A stretch of 64,000 nt of DNA. It comes from Streptomyces sp. TLI_105. GTDB lineage: Bacteria > Actinomycetota > Actinomycetes > Streptomycetales > Streptomycetaceae. The notes beneath the pieces were generated by a model. That model was not told the origin of the DNA, made no database searches, and saw nothing but the letters and a program-made list of their open reading frames with translations. How positions within the stretch are numbered: the first letter of the stretch is position 1; every line of letters starts with the position of its first letter. Both the position numbers and the translations under genes were made by a program. Location of the stretch: positions 248,001-312,000 of the forward strand of contig NZ_FNSM01000001.1 in NCBI RefSeq assembly GCF_900105415.1. The letters run 5' to 3'. Shown in pieces: positions 1 to 7,208 of this stretch.

Positions 1-71
1 CCGGCCCCGGCAGGCACCCAACCACAGCGCCCCTCCCGCAGCACGGCGAGGCCACGCGGAGGTCGGAGGCC

Positions 72-149
72 ATGTCGCGGGCAAGGACCGACTCCGGCAC
101 GGTCCGGGAGGTGCTCCGGTACGCCCTGGACCCGTGGACCCAGAGGTGA
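72..149 (+). CDS. 25-codon ORF or tail of a gene cut by the left edge
   Basis: An ATG at 72 follows a GGAGG-type ribosome binding site and opens a 25-residue frame ending in ALDPWTQR. The same frame is open to the left edge, so this could equally be the C-terminus of a gene that starts outside the window. No family is recognised. Confidence is low because short open frames are common in GC-rich DNA. Confidence 0.2.
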   Translation: MSRARTDSGTVREVLRYALDPWTQR

Positions 150-248
150 CCCGGTCATGGTGCCTCGTACCGGAAGGGACAGGAGCACGTGAAGCATGGA
201 CGGGGTGGGGTGTCGGTTGTTCCGGCGCTCCGGTCGCGTCGTCCCGGT

Positions 249-1703
249 TCAGTCCCTGGCGGGCCGGAGGAAGTCGGCGCCGACGGACCGGGCCGTCTCC
301 TCGACCGCGTCGTGGTTCTTGTCCGCAGCCGTGAACAGGACCATGCCCATGCTGCCCTTGTCAGCCCACACGCACATCGCCCGGAGCGTGCCGGTGGTCA
401 CCTCGGTGTACCGCAGGCACCGCATCCAGCCCCCGTACGGGCCGGCCCCGGCCCCCCAGGTGTCGTGGACGATGCCGATCCCCTCCGTCTCCACGGGGAC
501 GGCCCCGCCGTCATACACGTACGACTCCCGCATCTCGTGGAAGTCTCCGGTCGTGACGGCCACCAGGTACTCGGCGGCGTCGTCCGCAGCGGCGTCTTCG
601 GCGACGTACACCCGGGCCGCCGACTCCTCCAGCTCACTGTCGGGCACCGCACCGAACGGATCGAACTCCTCGCGCAGGTCGAAGCCCTTCAAGCCCCGGA
701 AGGTGTCGTGGGCGACGATGTCGTAGCGGGGATAGGCGAGGGAGGAGACGTACGCCGTGACGCCGACGGTCAGCAGGAGGGCGAGGCCGGCTCCGGCAAA
801 GGCGTACTCGCGAGGAGCGACACGCGGCACGGGCGGCAGCTCGGGCGGCCCGACCTCGGCACCCCCGGCGCCCGCTTCGTCACCGGGTACGGCCTCGGTG
901 ACGGCTGCAGCCATCCGCTCGGCAGCTCGCTGACGGGCGGCCCGCAGCTGCTTGCGGAGACCGAGGAACGGCAGCCCCAGCAGCAGCCCCACGCCCGTCG
1001 CCACGCCGTAGGGCACCGTCGGCAGGACGGTGAGGCGCAGGACGATCAGCACAGCGGTGACCACACCGACGGCGAAGCGGTATTCGAGGCCCCGGCGCAG
1101 CAGCACGCGCGACCAGGTCCGGCCGGGGGCGGCGAGGGCGTCGGTCGTCTCGGCAAGCACGGCGAGACGCAGAACGCGCGGGGCTGCGGCGGCCCACTGT
1201 GCGGCCTGCACGGCAGCGGCTCGGGGCGTGGGTGCTTCGGCGAAGGAACGAGCCGCGTCGAAGGACTGTGTCCGGCGCGCCGAGACACTGTCCTTGGCGT
1301 TCGTGGGAACGGAGCTTCCTGCGGTTTCGGACCGCCGCAGCTCCGGCGAGTCCGGAGCGAGCTCTCGCAGACGGGCGAGGAGCACGGGGCCCCGGGCATG
1401 TCGCCCCGGCCGGTCCAGCGCGTCGGTGCGGGCGCAGAGTTCCGCGTACCCGGCGAGCAGACCGATGTCGTCCGGGAAGGCGTCCAGGCCCTCGCGGAAG
1501 ACCTGCTCGGCGGCGTCGTCGTGGTCGTCGTCGTCCTCGGCCATGTGTGCGTGGGCGAGTGCAAGGAGGAGCCCGGCGTCGGGCCCGTCTGCGTCGAGCG
1601 CGCCCCGTGCGGTGGCCCGTGCCTCGGCCGGCCGGCCGAGGGCGACAAGCGCGTCGACCCGCCCCCGTATGTCGTCACGCATGTTGTCATCGGTGTCGTT
1701 CAA
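249..1703 (-). CDS. TPR-like membrane protein with extracytoplasmic C-terminal domain
   Basis: 484 residues. The N-terminal ~110 residues form alanine-rich helical hairpins typical of TPR repeats (for example the stretch ALGRPAEARATARGALDAD). Hydrophobic segments lie at about 210-245 and 310-330, followed by a ~150-residue soluble domain rich in Asp, Tyr and Trp, so the C-terminus is probably outside the membrane. The start chosen is a TTG at 1703 behind GGGGTGGGG; an ATG at 1682 is seven codons in but has no clear ribosome binding site. Divergent from the ankyrin-type gene across 334 bp. Function unknown; a scaffold or sensor role is only a guess from architecture. Confidence 0.75.
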   Translation of the reverse strand: MNDTDDNMRDDIRGRVDALVALGRPAEARATARGALDADGPDAGLLLALAHAHMAEDDDDHDDAAEQVFREGLDAFPDDIGLLAGYAELCARTDALDRPGRHARGPVLLARLRELAPDSPELRRSETAGSSVPTNAKDSVSARRTQSFDAARSFAEAPTPRAAAVQAAQWAAAAPRVLRLAVLAETTDALAAPGRTWSRVLLRRGLEYRFAVGVVTAVLIVLRLTVLPTVPYGVATGVGLLLGLPFLGLRKQLRAARQRAAERMAAAVTEAVPGDEAGAGGAEVGPPELPPVPRVAPREYAFAGAGLALLLTVGVTAYVSSLAYPRYDIVAHDTFRGLKGFDLREEFDPFGAVPDSELEESAARVYVAEDAAADDAAEYLVAVTTGDFHEMRESYVYDGGAVPVETEGIGIVHDTWGAGAGPYGGWMRCLRYTEVTTGTLRAMCVWADKGSMGMVLFTAADKNHDAVEETARSVGADFLRPARD

Positions 1704-2037
1704 GAGTCCCCACCCCTGGTACAGCGGGCCGGACGAGCGCGGCCGCGAGCGCCACTATCGCCTGTACCGGAATTCCGGTCAACCAGAAACCTGTTGCTCT
1801 GACCTCCTGTTTTGCTGCACAGAGTCCTGCAATCGGACGCACCTCGGGTATCCGTGCCGTTTGAGCTCCGTCACGGCGGATGGCGGACAGGGTCACAGGT
1901 GGAGGTCGATGGTCCCTGGCTGGTGGAGCCGGAGTCGTACAGGCAGAGGGAGCAGTCGGCGGGCGGCGGGGTGTCAGAGCTGTGTGCGAGCGTGTGCCTG
2001 GCAGGAAGCCGTGCGATCGGGTGTTGAAGGGGGTTCG
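1704..2037. other. Divergent intergenic region
   Basis: Separates the TPR membrane protein and the ankyrin-type gene, so it should hold promoters for both. I see no clear palindrome, RNA or gene. A purine-rich AAGGGGG site just before 2038 is the ribosome binding site of the plus-strand gene. Confidence 0.4.
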
Positions 2038-2994
2038 GTGACAGCGGTGGATGACGGCTGGGCCGGTATGGGCTGGGACTGGACGGATCACAACGAAATT
2101 CGCCGACGCCTCGACGAAGGCGCCGATCCGGAAAGCTGCAACGGGGGCCGCCCCTTGCATCGCGCGGCGTTGTTCGGCTCTCCGGCGGTCGTCGCGGAGC
2201 TGGCCGACCGCGTGGCGGACGTGGACGCGCTGGAGAACGGGGTGACGGCCCTGTGGGAGGCCGTGCTCGGCAGGAAGCCTGAGAACGCGCGGGCCCTCGC
2301 CGCTGCCGGGGCCGATCCCTGGCGGCCGTCGATCGGAGGTTGGTCACCGGGACGGCTGAGTCTCGCGGGAGGGACGCCGGATCTCTTCCCGGTACCGGCG
2401 GGGGTGTGCCTGACCGCCGCGGAGCGTGCGGCAGCGCAGGAAGCCGATCGTCTCGTCACGGCACTGGGCGAGTTCCACTACGAGGGCACGGGGCTGGCCT
2501 GCGTGGCCGGGATCGACGCGGTCGAAGCGGTTCGCCGTCTGGAGGCGGTACCGGTGGAGGACGAGGTCCTCGACCAGTTGCTCGAAGCCCCGTACGAGTA
2601 CGACATGGACGAGAGCCTGCGGTTCATCGGTGTCACCTCCGTGCCGGGCGGCTGCGTCGTGACACAGCCCTGGGGGTACGCGCCGCAGATGCCAGGGGTG
2701 TTGGCCCGGCTGTCCGTCGACACCGTCTGCTACGGCCTGTACGCCAATCCGAAGAGCGGCAACCAGGGCAGCACCGCCCGTCACGGAAGCCTTGAGGGCT
2801 GGGACCTGCACCCGGGCGGCGGGCCGTACGAGGACGACACCTCCGAAGAAGTCCTGAACTCCTACCTCTACCAGCACAGGGCCGTGGCTTACGCCTGCGC
2901 CTTCGTGGGACTGCGCCCGACCGACGCGCGCGCCGTGGTGGGGCCTCCTGATGTGTGGATCGAGCTGCCCGACCGTGACTACTGGAGTGGCTAA
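2038..2994 (+). CDS. Ankyrin-repeat-type hypothetical protein
   Basis: 318 residues from a GTG at 2038 preceded by AAGGGGG. Residues ~15-95 match two to three ankyrin-type units: a DEGADPESCNGGRPLHRAAL segment, then DVDALENGVTALWEAV and ALAAAGADPW, each with the usual G-x-PLH or G-x-TAL turn. The remaining ~220 residues carry no motif I recognise but are acidic and aromatic. Ankyrin repeats mediate protein binding; in actinobacteria such proteins often sit in variable regions and some are immunity-like, but nothing here shows a partner toxin. Upstream open frame in the same phase is GC-driven and not believed to be coding. Confidence 0.8.
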   Translation: MTAVDDGWAGMGWDWTDHNEIRRRLDEGADPESCNGGRPLHRAALFGSPAVVAELADRVADVDALENGVTALWEAVLGRKPENARALAAAGADPWRPSIGGWSPGRLSLAGGTPDLFPVPAGVCLTAAERAAAQEADRLVTALGEFHYEGTGLACVAGIDAVEAVRRLEAVPVEDEVLDQLLEAPYEYDMDESLRFIGVTSVPGGCVVTQPWGYAPQMPGVLARLSVDTVCYGLYANPKSGNQGSTARHGSLEGWDLHPGGGPYEDDTSEEVLNSYLYQHRAVAYACAFVGLRPTDARAVVGPPDVWIELPDRDYWSG

Positions 2995-3183
2995 GGGCTC
3001 CTGACGGAATGACGCATGGACAAATCTGGGGTGGTGGCGGCGCGGGCGTAGGAGAGGTCGAAGGAGGCGCCGGTGAGGGTGGGGGCGATGGTTGCGGGCC
3101 TCGCTCCAGGTGCTGAACCGCCGTTCCTCCAGGCCGGCGGACCCATTGGGCGCTTTCCGGAGTCACCAAGAAGCGTTCTCGGT

Positions 3184-3213
3184 TTCTGGTTCTGGTTCTG
3201 GCTCTGGCTCTGG
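3184..3213. repeat. Five-unit hexanucleotide repeat YTCTGG
   Basis: Five tandem copies of a 6-base unit (three TTCTGG, two CTCTGG) between the convergent ankyrin and SUKH genes. Noncoding as far as I can tell; a simple-sequence tract that may vary in copy number. Confidence 0.8.
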
Positions 3214-3236
3214 CGCACGTCCTGTGAGGGCAGCGG

Positions 3237-3638
3237 TCAGGAGGGCGAGGGATCGGTGTCGTCCCACTTCCATCCGGTTCGGGGGAACTGCTCCAGGAGG
3301 GCAGAGAGGGACGCTGCCTGGTGGATGGCCGAGGACCAGTTCTCCGCGGAGACATCGAGTGTCACCAGGGGTGGGGTGTCCTGGCGAAAGTCGTAGGCAA
3401 GCAGCTCGCGGCTTCCGTCCCCTCCGATGACGATGGCACCGGGGAAGCGTTTCTGGAATTCACCGGCCTCGTTGATGCCGATGAGTTGGTCCAGAGCCTC
3501 GATCACCAGGAAGTCGTCAGCGGGAGGAACGAACCGACTCAGACTCCCTGTAGTGACCAGGAAGTCCCGGTAGTCCTGGGGAAACCGGACTCCGAAGCGG
3601 TGCTCCACCTGCACGATCTGGCCGTCCTTCGAACTCAT
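3237..3638 (-). CDS. SMI1/KNR4 (SUKH) family protein
   Basis: 133 residues. The pattern VEHRFGVRFPQDYRDFL near the N-terminus, followed by a loop with a hydrophobic strand (DDFLVIEALDQL) and FPGAIVIGGDGSRELLAYDF, is characteristic of the SUKH fold (SMI1/KNR4, PF09346). SUKH proteins are frequently immunity proteins against secreted nuclease toxins, but many are orphans. No toxin gene is adjacent. The gene converges on the ankyrin-type gene and abuts the ISL3 remnant upstream. Confidence 0.85.
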   Translation of the reverse strand: MSSKDGQIVQVEHRFGVRFPQDYRDFLVTTGSLSRFVPPADDFLVIEALDQLIGINEAGEFQKRFPGAIVIGGDGSRELLAYDFRQDTPPLVTLDVSAENWSSAIHQAASLSALLEQFPRTGWKWDDTDPSPS

Positions 3639-3639
3639 G

Positions 3640-4870
3640 ACGCAGTTCTGTCAAGGGCAGATTCGTCTGGTGGCGGTGGCCGTCTTGTGCCGTGGTGAGG
3701 AGGACGCGTTGACTGAGTGCGGGGGAGCATGGCTCGTCCGAGCATCTGGCGCTTGCTCATCTTGATGTGGTTGGACACGACCTTCCACCGGACCGGGGTT
3801 CCAGCGGGCGCTCAGGCCCTGGACGACAGGGTCCCGTTATTTCTCCAGAGCGGTGGCGAACGTGTGTTGTCGGGGCAGGTCCGCGGTGCGGGTGGCGGTG
3901 ATCCAGTCCTTGCCGTGCTGGCCGGAGTGGGTTTGGAGGATCTCGGCGAACGCGCGGATGTGTGTGGAGGGCGGCCAGTTCAGGGCAGTGGCCGAGGGCG
4001 TCGGCAAACTGCTCTCGTTCCTCATCGCGCGGACGCTCGGGGCGTCACATCATCCAGGCGGTGAGCCACGGACTCCCGGTGGTGTGGATGGGATGACCCG
4101 GATGCGGCGCCGACGCCTCGGTCGCAGGTAGTCGCTGGTGATCTGGCGGCTCCCGCAGTAGCCGAGTCCGCGGATGTCGTGTCCCTGGGCCGGCAGGGCG
4201 TGGATGGTCGCGTGCCGCTCTCTGATGCGGGCTTCGACGGGCGACATCGCCCTCGTGCCATCCGCGGGGTCGCTCTCGCCCCTTGGGGCATCGGGGCTGG
4301 TGACAGCCGCCTGGAGGCATTTGCCGTGGAGTCGGATGCCGACCTCGACGGCGGTGGCGAGGTTCTGCCAGAGGTGGAACCGGTCGGCCACTTGGACCGC
4401 CCCTGGGGCACCGGTGCGGGCACCATCGGCGTAGGAACCGGCCCGGCCCCGGCGGATGAGCTCGGGGCCGGGATGCTCGCGCAGCCAGCCCGCCAGGGTG
4501 GCGGCGCCCCGGCCGGTCAGCAGGTCGAGAGGCCGGCCCGTCTCGTAGTCGATGAGGACGGTCCCGTAGTGATGCCCGCGGCTGGGGGGCGAAGTCATCG
4601 ACCCCCAGCACTGTCGGGACGGCCCAGACGGGATCGGGCAGGGCCATGATCACGCGCAGGAGCGTTGCCCGGCTCATCCTTATGTGCAGAGCGGCAGCCA
4701 GACGGGCACCGGCGCGGCCGACGAGCGCGACGGCAACCGACTCCAGGAAACGTCGGGAGGGGGGTGTGTCCTCAAGACGCCTCGCGTACATGCTGTGGGC
4801 CCGCTCGGACACTGCCGCGCACTCGGAGCGAGCGACCCCGATCGGCTGCGTTCTCGCCACCAGGCGGAGG
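3640..4870 (-). pseudogene. Degenerate ISL3-family transposase
   Basis: Pieces of one ISL3-type transposase occur in order on the minus strand but in different frames. About 4860-4590 carries the N-terminal/middle part ending in VLGVDDFA, the start of the DDE domain. About 4598-4050 carries the next part (HYGTVLIDYETGRPLDLLTG, then QVADRFHLWQNL). About 4025-3837 carries IRAFAEILQTHSGQHGKDW, and about 3790-3720 matches the C-terminal NHIKMSKRQMLGRA segment. At least two frameshifts and one internal loss separate them, so the element is dead. Terminal inverted repeats were not located. Confidence 0.8.
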
Positions 4871-5068
4871 GCCTGAGCCTCCGGTCCGGGCTTCGGGAAG
4901 CTGCGCTCGCCGCGCCATCCGCATGCGCACCTTCCCTCAAGCCAGCCCCAGGATGCCCCTCCCGCACGTTGCTCCTGCGAAAGTCACATGACACCCCTGG
5001 ACAGCCCGTGGATCTGCCTCATTTTCCGCCGCTGCCTGGGTAGGGGCACGGAGAAAAGAGGAACGGAC

Positions 5069-5242
5069 ATGAGCGCCAGCGAGAAGATCAAGGCCAAGGC
5101 CGAACAAGTGGCCGGCAAGACCATAAGGAAGGCAGCGCATGCGGTGGGCAACCGCAGCGTCACGGTGAAAGGCGCCGCTCTGGAGACCCGCGGCAAGGCC
5201 CGCGAAGCGAAGGAGCGAGGCAAGGACGCCTTCAAACACTGA
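5069..5242 (+). CDS. CsbD-like stress protein
   Basis: 57 residues, highly charged and Lys/Ala/Glu rich (MSASEKIKAKAEQVAGK, ending AKERGKDAFKH), the composition and length of CsbD family proteins (PF05532). The ATG at 5069 follows AAAAGAGGAA. CsbD proteins are abundant under general or osmotic stress, with no known biochemical activity. A single gene between an IS remnant and the protease pair. Confidence 0.85.
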   Translation: MSASEKIKAKAEQVAGKTIRKAAHAVGNRSVTVKGAALETRGKAREAKERGKDAFKH

Positions 5243-5486
5243 GTCGGCAAGGGGCTCCCGGAGCGCCCGGGCATGAGGAACGGAGCGGCCAGCCCGGCCG
5301 GCCCCCGTCGGACAGCAGCGGGTGGCGTGTGTGCTCGGCGGCCGGAGATCACCGGAGCGAAGGGGCGCTACGGCACGAGGGTCGGCGTCCGCGCCCCACT
5401 GTTATCGCCTGTGGGGAGATTTCCGCCGCGCGGCCGACAGGCTCCTCCAGCAACCCGCCCGGAAAGCCTGGCCGGCGGATGGATTT

Positions 5487-5978
5487 CTACGATCCAGAAG
5501 TGTCGTCGCAGGGGGTCTCGACGAACTTCTTCGCGATCTCCGCCTTCCAGTGCGCGCCCACCGCATCTGCCGTCTCGCTCGCCGGCACGGCCCTCACGAA
5601 TCTCGTGAGCCACGTGCCGTCCTCCGGCCCGAGCACCGAAACCTCGTACCGGCTGCCCGCCTGGAGCTTCTCCGATGACGCCTCGGGCAGGGCGATCTCC
5701 GCTTCGTCCGGCAGCGACCCCTTGAACACGGCCTCCGTGCGCACTTTGAACACCTGGAGGCCGGCGCCCTCGCCCTTCGAGACGAACCGGCCGCGCTCCA
5801 CGACGCTCACCAGGGCCAGATTCTGGGCCCGTGCAGCCTCTGCGGCGTCGGACGTCGTTGCCGCGCAGAGCGACTCGGCGTGCGCCACGTCGTCGCCTTG
5901 CTGGACGTACACGAAGCCGCCGACCCCCGCAGCAGCGAGTACACCGAGGCCGACGGCCCCGAGCATGATGATCTTCAT
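5487..5978 (-). CDS. Secreted NTR/TIMP-like domain protein, coupled to a metalloprotease
   Basis: 163 residues. MKIIMLGAVGLGVLAAAGVG is an uncleaved anchor or signal peptide. The body has a single early Cys after the export segment (ESLCAATT), then a beta-rich pattern: ALVSVVERGRF, LQVFKVRTEAVFKGSLPDE, LQAGSRYEVSVLG, a late Cys (ETPCDD). The order 'val-rich strand, strand leading to V-x-KG-x-LP, AG-x-RY' is how bacterial NTR/TIMP-type OB folds look, but this assignment is by eye only. The ATG overlaps the stop of the upstream metalloprotease (ATGA), so both are made from one mRNA. A role as inhibitor, chaperone or partner of that protease is an inference from the pairing. Confidence 0.7.
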   Translation of the reverse strand: MKIIMLGAVGLGVLAAAGVGGFVYVQQGDDVAHAESLCAATTSDAAEAARAQNLALVSVVERGRFVSKGEGAGLQVFKVRTEAVFKGSLPDEAEIALPEASSEKLQAGSRYEVSVLGPEDGTWLTRFVRAVPASETADAVGAHWKAEIAKKFVETPCDDTSGS

Positions 5979-6541
5979 CAGCCCCACAACTTCCTGTAGT
6001 TCGCCTTGTCGATGTCCGGAATCCAGGTGATCTCGTAACCTGCGGAAGGCGCCACCTTCCACATCAGCGAGATCACCGTGTCCGCCTTGTGGCACAGGCC
6101 CAGCGCGTGCCCCAGCTCATGCAGCGCGACGTACCGCAGCAGCTCCTTGGACGCGCCTCGGAGCTTCTGCTTGTTGAACACGATGTAGTCGGTCGCACCG
6201 ATCGACCCATGCCGCTCGTACCGGCCCAAGGGGTCCTTCGGGCCGGTGCCCAGGTTGCCGTCCTTGAATTCGAGGTCGTTCGAGGTGATCGCGGAGTCCG
6301 CGACGATCTTGATCTTCGATCCGCTGTACTGCCACTTCGAAATCGCGTATTTGCGGGCGTCGTCATAGCCGGTGTTGTCGGTCCAGCGGATCTCCCCGTC
6401 GTCGACCGCGGACTTCCCACGGGACTCGGTCTCGCCGCCCACGCATCGAGCGGGGTCCGCGGCGTACGCCGGCACCGGCGGAGCCACGAGCGCCAGGCAC
6501 GCTGCCGCAGAGACGAGCAGGGGTAACTGTCGCGTGTTCAC
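5978..6541 (-). CDS. Secreted metzincin-type zinc metalloprotease
   Basis: 187 residues. A signal peptide of about 27 residues ends AYA. The zinc site HELGHALGLCH at 141-151 is the full metzincin consensus (HExxHxxGxxH), and SLMW about ten residues later is a plausible Met-turn. The upstream helix ARKYAISKW matches the first helix of matrixin-type catalytic domains. It is close to minimal for such a domain and lacks a propeptide or C-terminal domain. Predicted extracellular endopeptidase; substrates unknown. Its stop overlaps the start of the NTR-like gene, giving a two-gene operon. Divergent from the 7-kb operon. Confidence 0.85.
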   Translation of the reverse strand: MNTRQLPLLVSAAACLALVAPPVPAYAADPARCVGGETESRGKSAVDDGEIRWTDNTGYDDARKYAISKWQYSGSKIKIVADSAITSNDLEFKDGNLGTGPKDPLGRYERHGSIGATDYIVFNKQKLRGASKELLRYVALHELGHALGLCHKADTVISLMWKVAPSAGYEITWIPDIDKANYRKLWG

Positions 6542-7049
6542 GGTGCGTAGCGTAACGGTAACTGTACGCCCTTCGGTCTACTCTCCAGCGTTCTGACGGC
6601 GACAGCCGTGCTCGACGTACGCGCGCGAGGTGACGGCGGAGGCGGCACGGGGGCGGTCGGGCTCTGACGCCGCTGCTGGGCTTGCCCCTCGAAGTGCAGG
6701 GCAGGGACATGCCGGGATTCAGGGACGCCGACACTCCCGCCCGTCCCCCTTCCCGACCCCGACGCGTCAGCGCGTGGAGCCGCGCCCTGGAAGCCCCTGC
6801 TTTGCCGACATGGGGCTGCCGTCTCCTGCGAGGCCGAACTCCTTTGCAGGCTACTCGCCTTGGGTGTCGGCGTTTCGGCCATACCCGGCTTTCGCAAGGA
6901 CCCCCGTCCCGCACGGATCGATGCACACCGCACGAACGAGCTTTCGCCTGGTGCCGGGGTTCGAATGCCGTCCGAAACACGTGTGTTCGAGACGCAGGCC
7001 GACGTCGTTGAGCCATCCGACACCCCCGCTCGATCCATCGGAGACCGTG
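6542..7049. other. 508-bp divergent region upstream of the Nudix/kinase operon
   Basis: Lies between the metalloprotease gene and the 52-residue peptide gene. It must contain the promoters for both directions but no clear -10/-35 pair stands out. A TTCGAAT motif near 6957 looks like a tRNA T-loop but has no matching stems. Frames here are open only because of GC bias. Confidence 0.4.
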
Positions 7050-7208
7050 ATGTCCCCTCTCCCCACTCTTCTTGCCCAGGCCGATCGGTCCGGGCACGGA
7101 TTCTCCACGGCCACGGCCACGGCCACGACTTCGGCCATGGCCCCAGCCCCGCTCCTGGCCGACGCGTCCCCTCGCGCAGCACACCCGGATGCGAGGTGGG
7201 ACGCATGA
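7050..7208 (+). CDS. Candidate precursor or leader peptide heading the operon
   Basis: 52 residues from an ATG at 7050 with CGGAGA eight bases upstream. The stop overlaps the ABC transporter start (ATGA), so the two are translationally coupled. The middle is an alternating run, FSTATATATTSAMAP, encoded by near-perfect CCACGG repeats, and the tail is PDARWDA. Ser and Thr make up a large share of residues 19-29, which suits a modified core peptide. The presence of an exporter, kinase-fold proteins and a PIMT-like methyltransferase downstream is consistent with a RiPP precursor. Alternatives: a regulatory leader peptide, or a non-functional open frame. No homologue is known to me. Confidence 0.5.
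   Translation: MSPLPTLLAQADRSGHGFSTATATATTSAMAPAPLLADASPRAAHPDARWDA
7105..7127. repeat. CCACGG hexamer repeat inside the peptide gene
   Basis: Three exact CCACGG units and a fourth near-unit. In the peptide's frame they encode the alternating Thr-Ala run; copy-number change would lengthen or shorten the run in two-residue steps without a frameshift. Confidence 0.75.

Noticed and set aside
3000..3236. Possible gene between the ankyrin and SUKH genes
   Set aside because: Frames exist on both strands but contain a simple hexamer repeat and no start signal or natural composition.
6945..6990. tRNA-like TTCGAAT motif
   Set aside because: No pairing T-stem, anticodon arm or acceptor stem around it.
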